Source: Sipunculus nudus
Lineage: Eukaryota; Annelida; Sipuncula; Golfingiida; Sipunculidae
Length of the DNA: 64,000 nt
Reading direction: 5' to 3'
Assembly: GCA_026874595.1 (NCBI GenBank)
Contig: CM049309.1
Span: 44,223,079 to 44,287,078 of the forward strand
Shown: piece after piece, positions 42,901 to 53,038 of the stretch
Position numbering within the stretch: position 1 is the first letter of the stretch
How the letters are laid out: every line of letters begins with the position of its first letter
The notes under the pieces: model-generated
Seen by the model: only the letters and a program-made list of their open reading frames with translations
What the model was told of the DNA's origin: nothing
The model's database searches: none
Position numbers and translations under genes: made by a program

Positions 42901-43145
42901 TGATACCAGAGTCACAAGGTTTGTTACCTATTTAGAATCACACCAGAGTCATATATAAGTTGTAGTCCCTTCAAGGTACATCGATACCATAGCCATAAAT
43001 GTTATTCTCTTCGAGGTAAATTGATACCAGAGTCATTAGTTTTATTCTCTCCAAGGTACATTGAAACCAGAGGCACCAAGTTTATTCTCTTCCGAATACA
43101 TTGGCACCAAGGTCACCAGGTTTGTTATGTTCAAGGTACAATGGT
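39900..43145 (+). repeat. 40-bp satellite array with 440-bp higher-order repeat
   Basis: Consensus monomer is TGACACCAGAGACATCAGGT followed by TTATTCTCTTCAAACTACAT (40 bp), about 66 tight copies from 40261 to 42920 with degenerate copies on both sides. Diagnostic variant monomers recur at fixed multiples of 440 bp: TGATACTATA(G/A)TCATAAGAT at 40701, 41581, 42021; TGGTGCCAGA at 40981, 41861, 42301; so the array grew by blocks of 11 monomers. 40821-41080 and 42141-42400 are nearly identical. Short open frames in it are by-products. Confidence 0.95.
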
Positions 43146-43199
43146 AAAAGAGTCATGTATATAATGTGTATTATCAGTCGAATTGCCAGTGAATTGTCT

Positions 43200-43790
43200 A
43201 TAGTACAAGGTTTTTCGATGGGTTTGTGTTGGTAGGGGTCCTCTGATATTTTAGAGGGTTTTTCCTCACAACGACCTTGGGCAATTTTTGTAATATGCAA
43301 AAATTACAGCCATTGACGAAAATTCTATTTTCTTTAATATCTTTAGAACTCACCAACATATCTGCATGGTACAACATTGTGTCTGGACCTGGCTTTTCAT
43401 GGTCAAATATACAAGAAACCTTTATAACAACGGTTCAGTCCGTATTTTAAATTTTAATATGCAAATTAGGTCCGCCATTGACGAAAATTCTACTTTCTGC
43501 AATACTTCAAGAACTAACCATCATAATTGGTCAAACATTATGTCTATACCCAGGTTTCCATAGTCAAAAATTCATATCAAACCATCATAGCAAATTTTAG
43601 TCCGTATTTCTAAATGTAATATGCACAGTAGGGCCGCCATTGATGAAAAGTCTTCTTTCTTCAATTTCTTAACTGGAAAACATAGGAAACCATTTGATTT
43701 TATTTGGACAAACATGGAATCTAGACAGCTTTTCATGGTTAAAGAATGTAAAAAGACCATCGTAAAAAATGCCTGATGTGCAGTTTTTTG
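43200..43790 (+). repeat. ~155-bp tandem repeat, left part
   Basis: Three to four units, each with AATATGCAAATTAGG, CCGCCATTGACGAAAATTCT, AGAACTAACCAT, GGTCAAACATTGTGTCTA, TTTTCATGGTCAAA. Related units occur at 55462-55610 (same strand) and 61380-61860 (opposite strand). Confidence 0.75.
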
Positions 43791-43800
43791 TTGTTTTTTG

Positions 43801-43950
43801 CTTGCCGGAATCAAAGATTTCGGCAAGCATATTGCTCAGTTGCGTATGTCTGTTTGTTGCTTGCCGGAAGATTTCCGGCAAGCATGTTGGTCAGTTGCGT
43901 ATGTCCATTTGTCTGTTTTTTGCTTGCCGGAATCAAAGATTTCGGCAAGC
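43801..43950. repeat. Three hairpins of the CTTGCCGG family
   Basis: CTTGCCGGAATC-AAA-GATTTCGGCAAG (12-bp arms with one mismatch, 3-base loop) at 43801-43827 and 43924-43950, and a shorter perfect version at 43860-43884. The same hairpin recurs at about 48518-48544 and 52926-52952. Confidence 0.85.
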
Positions 43951-43989
43951 ATATTGCTCAGTTGCGTATGTCTGTTTGTCTGTTTGTCT

Positions 43990-45960
43990 GTTTGTTTGTC
44001 TGCACTCTCCTGGCCACAATTTTGCCACAATCACCTTGAAACTTACAGGGATGATAAAAAACATAATTTCTAGGTGCCCTATTGTTTTTGGTTAAAATAG
44101 GTCAAAGGTCAAGGTCAAGGTCACGACAGGTATGGTTAACGGTTTTTGCACCATAACTTCGCAATAAATAGGCTTATCCACTTCTGCAATAGCTCATTAT
44201 TTTCGTCATCACCTGGCCTTTCTTTTGACATGTAGCTTACTTAAATTTGCTGTTACCATGGTTACGCAATTTTGGGGAGAAATCATGGAATTTCCTGATA
44301 TTTTTCAAATTTGCAGCAATCGTACTGATTCTGAGATATTTTATGTAACACAAGAATATCTCGAAATTGTTTTTTCAGATTTTGGAAATGGCCGCCAGGG
44401 GGTGTTGCAGATGAAAAAACATGAAAATTTGTTTTGGTGCTATACCTCCAGAACTATTAAAAATTGGGCCATTTCCATCACAGCACCTTCAACTGGGGTC
44501 CATGGGCTTATTTTTGCGCATAGGTGCCAAAGTGCGCTATTGCCAGATTTCTCTATTTTTGGGGTAAAACTTTTGAATTTTGAAAATATGCAGTTTTCAG
44601 CTTCTAACTCTGTCAGTTTTTATGCTGGAGAGGTCAATTTTTTTGCATCTTGTAGCCCTTGGTGAGCTCTCGGTGATCCAATCAAAAATCTTGCAAAATC
44701 TCGCACCGTTTCTCGTCAAACGAGAGTCTTCGAGATTTCATTAAATATGACCTACAGGTTGCATTTTTTTAACAATGGCTTTGAAATTGATATATTTTGT
44801 GTTATTTATAAATATCTCGAAATCAGTTTTTCATTTTTTGGAAATAGCCACCAGGGGGCGTGGTACCTGAAACACTGTAACATATCATTTTTCTGCAATA
44901 TCTAAAATAATTTTAAACATGGCACAATTTTATCGTTGTATCTTAAACTAGGAACATTGGCTTATTCCTCCGCACATGTAGCTTTGTGCTGCCGTTACCA
45001 TGGTTACCAAATTTGTGGGTTAAACTTGACGATCTGAAAATATGCAGTTTTTGGCTTCTATCTCGGTTAATATTTATGTTTCAAGGGTCTAGTTTTTTGC
45101 ATAAGGCTGCTTCCCCTTGGTTCTAAGTCATTCAATTGCAAGTCTCGTCAAATTTCGCTCGGTTTATCGTCAAACGAGAAAAAACGAGATTTCACGGAAA
45201 TGCTTATAACTCGGCGACTTTTACAGCTACACAGGTCTAGTTTTCGGCATTTTATATAATATGACCAGCTTGACACGCCAGAAAAGAAATCAGGCCAAAT
45301 CTCGCACCATATCTCGTCAAGCGAGAAAAAAACGAGATATCATGGAAATGCTTATAACTAGGCGACTTTTACAGCTACTCAGGTCTAGTTTTTGGCATTT
45401 GGTAACATTTGGCCAACTTGACATAGTAAAACTGCGATACTTGGCGAAATCTCGCACTACATCTGGTCAAATGTGGAAAAACGAGATTTCACAGAAATGC
45501 ATATAAGTCAGCGACTTTCACAGCTAGACAGGTCTAGTTTTTGGCATTCATTAACATTTGGACGGCTTGACATGACAAACCTGCAAGACTGGCCAAATCT
45601 GGCACCATATCTCGTCAAACGATAAAAAAGGAGATTTCACAGAAATGCTAATAACTCGGCAACTTTTACAGCTAGACAGATGTAGTTTTCGCCATTTCAT
45701 AGCATTTAGAGAGTTTGATATGACAAATCTACAAGACTGGCCAAATCCTGCACCATATCTCGTCAAACGAGAAAACACGAGAGTACACGGAAATGCTTAT
45801 AACTCGGCGACTTTACAGCTAGACGGATCCAGTTTTCGCCATTTCGTAACGTTTGGCCGTCTTGACATAATAAAACTGCTCGTCTTGCCAAATCTCGTTC
45901 TATATCTCGTCAAGCGAGAAAAAAACATGATTTCGCGTAAATGCTGATAACACGGCGACT
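43990..45960 (+). repeat. Duplicated block A, copy 1
   Basis: Nearly identical to 51045-52920 over most of its length at an offset of about 7055 bp; 44225-44665 and 51279-51719 differ at only a few positions. Copy 2 lacks roughly 150 bases of the 148-bp repeats. Confidence 0.85.
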
Positions 45961-45965
45961 TTTGC
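45140..45965 (+). repeat. ~148-bp palindromic tandem repeat, cluster 1
   Basis: Each unit contains TCTCGTCAAACGAGA, a 6-bp perfect hairpin with a CAA loop, followed by ATTTCACGGAAATGCTTATA, ACTCGGCGACTTTTACAGCT, AGACAGGTCTAGTTTTCGGC. Starts of TCGTCA at 45167, 45314, 45464 (mutated), 45612, 45760, 45907 give spacings of 147-150. Confidence 0.85.
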
Positions 45966-47699
45966 AGCTAGTTTGTTATTTGGATAGGGCCACTAGGGGG
46001 CGCTGGATGCGAACCTCCCCAATATATCATATTTTGGCCATATCTCCAAAATTATAAGCCTCAATTACATAAATTATAGCTTATTTTCTTCCTCTGAGTC
46101 TCCTCCATAACCTGGTGTAGTCATCTGGTCACAATTTTGTGTCACCTTGTCAGTGTGTCTGTCTGTTTGTCAATTGTCCTCAAATTCGCCTGCTTGCTCT
46201 TGCGTCTCACATATAGCATTCTACAGCCCCCAGTTTTGAAAGAATCTTTTTGAAACTATTACATCTTAAGTCTTACACTAATATCTCGAAACCAACTTTT
46301 CATTTTCCGGATATGACCGCTAGGGGGCGCTGAACTCGAACCTCTCCCAACATTTCATGCTTTGGTAATATGTCCAAAACTATAAACCTCAGTTACATAA
46401 ACTGTAGCTTTTTTCTTCCTTTGAGTCTTCTCCATAACCTGGAGTAGTCATCTGGACTCAATCTTGAGTTACTTTGTCAGTGTGTCTGTCTGTTTGTCAG
46501 TTGTCCTCAAATTCGCCTGCTTGCTGGTTCTTGCGTCTCACATATAGCATTCTATAGGCCACAGTTTTGAGGGAATCCTTTTGAAACTATTACACCTTAT
46601 GTCTTACACTAATATCTCGAAATAAATTTTTCATTTTCCGGATATTGCCACTAGTGCGCGCTGCACACGACCCTTACACACATACCATTGTATTGCCCAT
46701 ATCTCTACACCCAAAGCCTCAGTTACATAAACTATAGCTTATTTTCTTCCTTTTAGTCTTCTCCATAACCTGATTAAGGCATCTGGTTTCAATCTTCTGT
46801 CACTTTGTCAGTGTGTCCATCTGTTTGTCCGTTATCCTCAAAGTCGCCTGCTTGCTGGTTCTTACGCCTTACATATAGCATTCTACAGGCCACAGCTTTG
46901 ACGGAATCCTTTTGAAACTGGGACATCTCATGTCATACGCTAATAATACAAACCGCGTTTGTCGTTTTTGGAATATGTCCGCTAGAGGGCGCTACAGTCG
47001 ATCCTCCCAAGTATATCATTAATTCGCCATACCTCCAAAACTATTAATCTAAATTACATTAATTATAACTCATTTTCTTCCTTTGAATCTTCTCCATAAC
47101 CAAGTTAAGTCATCTGGTGTCAATCTTGTCTCACAAAGTCAGTATGTCTGTCTGTTTGTCTTTTGTTGTCGGCTTTGTCTGCTTGCCTGTTCTTTTGTCT
47201 CATATGTCATTCTACGGGCCACATATTCTCAGCAATGTCCTTGAGAGTCATTCCATTGATAGAAAACCGACAAAATTTTCTGTCTGTCCATCTGTGTTTC
47301 ACTTCCGATTTCCGGCAAGCGTTCGACCTATGGTCGTCTAGTTTGTTTTTTTGTTTGTTTTTTTGTTTGTTGTCTGCGCTCTCCTGGCCACAATTTTGCA
47401 GCAATCGACATGACCCTTACAGGGTTGATTGACAACCGAACACCCTGGAACCCTATTGTTTTTGGTCAACATTGCTCCAAGGTCAAGGGTCAAGGTCACG
47501 GCAGGTGTGGTTAACGGTTTTTGCACTATAACTTCGCCATAAATAGGCTTATCCATTTCTGCAACAGCTCATTTTTTTTTGTCATCACCTGGCCTTTCTT
47601 TTGATATGTAGCTTACTTAAATTTGCCGTTACCATGGTTACATTTTTTGGGCAAAAATCATGGAAATTGGAAATAACACGACCATTTTTTTGTAACTTT

Positions 47700-48515
47700 G
47701 TCAGTTTTTAAGCTAGGCACATCTAGTTTTCGGCATTTTGTTCCACATGACCAGCTTGACACGACAGAAATGAAAGTCACGCCAAATCTCGCGCCATATC
47801 TCGTCAAACGAGAAAAAACGAGACTTCGCGGAAAAGCTTATAACTCGGCGACTTTTACAACTAGACAGGTCTGGTTTCCGGCATTTAGTTCCACTAGACC
47901 AGCTTGACACGACAGATATGCAAGTCTGGCAAAATCTCGCACCGTATCTCGTCAAACGAGAAAACACGAAATTTCACGGAAATGCTTATAACTCGGCCAG
48001 TTTTACAGCTAGACAGGTCTGGTTTCCGGCATTTCCTTCCACATGACCAGCTTGACACGATAGATGTGCAAGTCAGGCCAAATCTCGCACCGTATCTCGT
48101 CAAACGAGAAAACACGAGATTTCACGGAAATGCTTATAACTCGGCGAGTTTTACAGCTAGACAGGTCTAGTTTTCGGCATTCATTAACATTTGGACGGCT
48201 TGACATGACAAACCTGCAAGACTGGCCAAATCTCGCACCATACCTCGTCAAACGATGAAAAAGGAGATTTCACAGAAATGCTAATAACTCGGCGACTTTT
48301 ACAGCTAGACCGATGTAGTTTTCGCCATTTCATAACATTTAGAGAGTTTGATAAGACAAATCTTCAAGACTGGCCAAATCTTGCACCATATCTCGTCACA
48401 CGAGAAGACATAATAAAACTGCTCGTCTTGCCAAATCTCGTACTATATCTCGTCAAGCGAGAAAAAAACATGATTTCACGTAACTGCTGATAACACCGCG
48501 ACTTTTGCAGCTAGT
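47700..48515 (+). repeat. ~148-bp palindromic tandem repeat, cluster 2
   Basis: TCGTCA at 47801, 47949, 48097, 48245, 48393: a strict 148-bp period. A final truncated unit follows at 48456. Same unit as 45140-45965. Confidence 0.88.
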
Positions 48516-51036
48516 TGCTTGCCGGAATCAAAGATTTCGGCAAGCATATTGCTCAGTTGCGTATGTCTGTTTGTCTGTCTGTCTGTCTGTCCGTCTGTCT
48601 GTCTGTCTGTCTGTCCGTCTGTCTGTCTGCACTCTCCTGGCCACAATTTTGCCACAATCACCTTGAAACTTTCAGAGATGATGGAGAATTAAATTTCTAG
48701 GTGCCCTATTGTTTTTGGTTAATGAAGGTAAACGGTTAAGGTCAAGGTCATCAAAAAACCTCAAAATTTTATTTTCCTCATAACTTGGTTAAAAATTGTC
48801 GTATCAACCTCATTCTTACCTCATTTTGTTCGTCTTTCCATTGCCCATATCCTGGTATGATGATCCTTTGTTGGCCTTGTGTCACCTTGTCAGTATGTCT
48901 GTCTGTTTCAGGGTTGTTGTCAATTTTGTCAACGGCCTTGTTGTTCTTTCGGACATTTACGACACTACAGGCCATAGTTTTGCAGCAATAACCTTGAAAC
49001 TTTTAGAGATGATGGACAAGCAAAATTCTAGGCAGTCTTTTGTTTTTTATTAAATAGGTCAAAGGTCAAGGTCAAGACCCTCAAAAAACCTCGAAACCGT
49101 ATTTTCCTCAAAACTTTGTCACAAATTGTCGTATCAACCTCATTCTTACCTCATTTTGTTCGTCTTTCCATTCCCCATATCAAAGGGTGCTCAACCTTTG
49201 CTGGCCATGTGTCACCTTGTCAGTATGTCTGTCTGTTCCTCTGTTGTTGTCAATTTTGTCAACGGCCTTGTTGTTCTGTCTCACATTTACGACACTACAA
49301 GCCACAGTTTTGCCGCAATCACCTTGAAACTTACAGAGATGACGAAAAAATAAAATGCAAGGTGCTCTATCGTTTTTCGTCAATATAGGTCAAGGACAAG
49401 GTCATCGAAAAACCTCGAAATTTTCTTTTCTTCATCACTTGGTCAAATATGGTCGTATCAACCTCATTTGTTTGTTTGTCATCACTCTCCTGGCCACAAT
49501 TTTGCCACAATCACCTTGAAACTTTCAGGGATGATAAACAACCAAAATTCTAGGTGCCTTATTGTTTTTGGTCAAAATAAGTGAAAGGTCAAGGTCAAGG
49601 TCATCAAAACTTCTCAAAACGGTTTTTTCTTCATATCTTTGTGACTATTAGTTGTATCTACTTCAACAATAGCTCATTTTAATTGTCATTCCAAGGCCTG
49701 TCATCTGGTGTGTAGCTGACTCAAATTTGCCGTAACCATGGTTATAAATTTTGGGGGAAAAGTCATGATATTCGAAATTAAGGGGTCTTATTTTTCTAAC
49801 TTTGTCAGTGTTAAAGCTAGAGAGACCTAGTTTTTTGCATCAGGTAGCATTCAACTAGTACTACAAGATTTTATTACAAGTCTTGCAGTATCTCGTAAAA
49901 TATCTCGTGAATAGAGATATTTCGAGATTTCATTCATCTTGCGCCAAAGGCCACATTATTGCAGGAATCATTTTGAAACTGACATATCATAAGTCCTACA
50001 CTAGTATCTCGAAATGGTTTTTTCATTTTTTGAATATTGCTGCTAGGGGGCGCTGCATACGACCCTCACACACATATCATTACATTGGCCATATCTCTAA
50101 AACCCAAAGCTCAATTACATAAACTATAGCTTATTTTTTCCCTCTGAGTCTTCTCCATAAACTGAAAATGTCATCTGGTCTCAATCTTGTGTCACTTTGT
50201 CAGTGTGTCCGTCTGTTTGTCAGTTGTCCTCAAATTTTGCTGCTTGCTGATTCTTGCGTCTCGCATATAGCATTCTACAGGCCACAGTTTTTAAAGAAGA
50301 GTTTGAAAAATGATGCATGTTATATTTTCTCACAATTTTTTTTCATTTTCCGGATATGGCCGCTAGGTGGCGCTGCACCTGACCCTCACACACATATCCT
50401 TATATTGACCATATCTCTAAAACCCAAAGCCTCAATTACAGAAACTATGGCTTATTTTCTTTCCCTGAGTCTTCTCCATGACCTAGTAATGTCATCTGGT
50501 CTCATTCTTGTATGACTTTGTCAGTGTGTCTGTCTGTTTGTCAGTTGTCCTCAAATCCGCCTACTTGCTGGTTCTTGCGTCTCATATATAGCATTCTACA
50601 GGCCACAGTTTTTTTTTCAGGAATCCTTTTAAAACTGGTACATCTTATGTGTTTCACTAATATCTCAAAACAGATTTTTCATTTAGCAACTAGGGGGCGC
50701 TGCACCTTCACCTCCCCAACATATCATGTTTTGGCCATATCTCCAAAATTATAAACCTTATCTACATAAACCATCGCTAATTTTGCTCTTCTTTACCTTC
50801 GGCACTTTTGTCTGGTAATCTGTTATCACAGATGTGTCAGTATGTTTGTCTGTTAGTCTTTTGTGGTCAGCTTTGTCTGCTTCCTCGTTGTTTTGTCTGA
50901 TATGTCATTTTACAGGCCACAACTTCTCAGCAAACGCTGAGGGTCATTCAAATAATAGAAAACCCACAATATGTTCTGTCTGTCCATCTGTCTGTCATTT
51001 CAACTTCCGGCAAGCGTTCGACCTCTGGTCGTCTAG
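48410..51036 (+). repeat. Duplicated block B, copy 1
   Basis: Nearly identical to 52825-55451 at an offset of about 4415 bp, including the hairpin, the CTGT run, the CTCF-like sites and the terminal GGTCGTCTAG. Confidence 0.88.
48561..48630. repeat. (CTGT)n microsatellite
   Basis: Tetranucleotide run with occasional CCGT; it creates artificial Leu-Ser-Val-Cys frames. A second copy is at about 52977-53045. Confidence 0.9.
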
Positions 51037-51044
51037 TCTGTTTG

Positions 51045-52920
51045 TTTGTTTGTCTGCACTCTCCTGGCCACAATTTTGCCACAATCACCTTGAAACTTAC
51101 AGGGATGATGAAAAACATAATTTCTAGGTGCCCTATTGTTTTTGGTTAAAATAGGTCAAAGGTCAAGGTCAAGGTCACGACAGGTATGGTTAACGGTTTT
51201 TGCACTATAACTTCGCCATAAATAGGCTTATCCACTTCTGCAATAGCTCATTTATTTCGTCATCACCTGGCCTTTCTTTTGACATGTAGCTTACTTAAAT
51301 TTGCTGTTACCATGGTTACGCAATTTCGGCGAAAAATCATGGAATTTCCTGATATTTTTCAAATTTGCAGCAATCGTACTGATTCTGAGATATTTTATGT
51401 AACACAAGAATATCTCGAAATTGTTTTTTCAGATTTTGGAAATGGCCGCCAGGGGGCGTTGCAGATGAAAAAACATGAAAATTTGTTTTGGTGCTATACC
51501 TCCAGAACTATTAAACATTGGGCCATTTCCATCACAGCACCTTCAACTGGGTACCATGGGCTTATTTTTGCGCATAGGTGCCAAAGTGCGCTATTGCCAG
51601 ATTTCTCTATTTTTGGGGTAAAACTTTTGAATTTTGAAAATATGCAGTTTTCAGCTTCTAACTCTGTCAGTTTTTATGCTGGAGAGGTCAATTTTTTTGC
51701 ATCTTGTAGCCCTTGGTGAGCTCTCGGTGATCCAATCAAAAATCTTGCAAAATCTCGCACCTTTTCTCGTCAAACGAGAGTCTTCGAGATTTCATTAAAT
51801 ATGACCTACAGGTTGCATTTTTTTAACAATGGCTTTGAAATTGATATATTTTGTGTTATTTATAAATATCTCGAAATCAGTTTTTCATTTTTTTTTAAAT
51901 AGCCGCCAGGGGGCGTGGTACCTGAAACACTAACACATATCATTTTTCTGCAATATCTACAATAATTTTAAACATGGCACAATTTTTATCGTTGTATCTT
52001 AAACTAGGAACATTGGCTTATTCCTCTGCACATGTAGCTTTGTGCTGCCGTTACCATGGTTACCAAATGTGTGGGTTAAACTTGACGATCTGAAAATATG
52101 CAGTTTTTGGCTTCTATCTCGGTTAATATTTATGTTTCAAGGGTCTAGTTTTTTGCATAAGGCTGCTTCCCCTTGGTTATAAGTCATTCAATTGCAAGTC
52201 TCGTCAAATTTCGCTCGGTTTATCGTCAAACGAGAAAAACCGAGATTTCACGGAAAAGCTTATAACTCGGCGACTTTTACAGCTACACAGGTCTAGTTTT
52301 CGGCATTTCATAACATATGACCAGCTTGACACGCCAGAAAAGAAATCAGGCCAAATCTCGCACCATATCTCGTCAAGCGAGAAAAAAACGAGATGTCATG
52401 GAAATGCTTATAACTAGGCGACTTTTACAGCTACTCAGGTCTAGTTTTTGGCATTTGGTAACATTTGGCCAACTTGACATAGTAAAAAATAGTTTTCGGC
52501 ATTTCATAACATATGACCAGCTTGACAAACCTGCAAGACTGGCCAAATCTCGCACCATATCTCGTCAAACGATAAAAAAGGAGATTTCACAGAAATGCTA
52601 ATAACTCGGCAACTTTTACAGCTAGACAGATGTAGTTTTCGCCATTTCATAACATTTAGAGAGTTTGATATGACAAATCTACAAGACTGGCCAAATCCTG
52701 CACCATATCTCGTCAAACGAGAAAACACGAGAGTACACGGAAATGCTTATAACTCGTCGACTTTTACAGCTAGACGGATCTAGTTTTCGCCATTTCGTAA
52801 CGTTTGGCCGTCTTGACATAATAAAACTGCTCGTCTTGCCAAATCTCGTACTATATCTCGTCAAGCGAGAAAAAAACATGATTTCACGTAACTGCTGATA
52901 ACGCCGCGACTTTTGCAGCT
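51045..52920 (+). repeat. Duplicated block A, copy 2
   Basis: See copy 1. An internal join at about 52490 fuses two different 148-bp units, consistent with unequal recombination. Confidence 0.85.
52225..52920 (+). repeat. ~148-bp palindromic tandem repeat, cluster 3
   Basis: Copy of cluster 1 with one unit fused or partly deleted at about 52490. Confidence 0.8.
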
Positions 52921-53000
52921 AGTTGCTTGCCGGAATCAAAGATTTCGGCAAGCATATTGCTCAGTTGCGTATGTCTGTTTGTCTGTCTGTCTGTCTGTCC

Positions 53001-53038
<38 letters not shown>

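Noticed and set aside
39900-43145. A CRISPR array
   Set aside because: Units are directly tandem without unique spacers, and the DNA is eukaryotic.
44225-44665. A 146-codon open frame with a near-identical second copy at 51279-51719
   Set aside because: The copies are explained by a DNA-level duplication of the whole block; the peptide has no domain and the frame sits across CTCF-like and repeat motifs that are equally conserved.
48515-48700. Leu/Ser/Val/Cys-rich small open frames in the array (also at 43776, 52913, 52923)
   Set aside because: They are read from hairpin and CTGT tetranucleotide repeats, in several frames at once.
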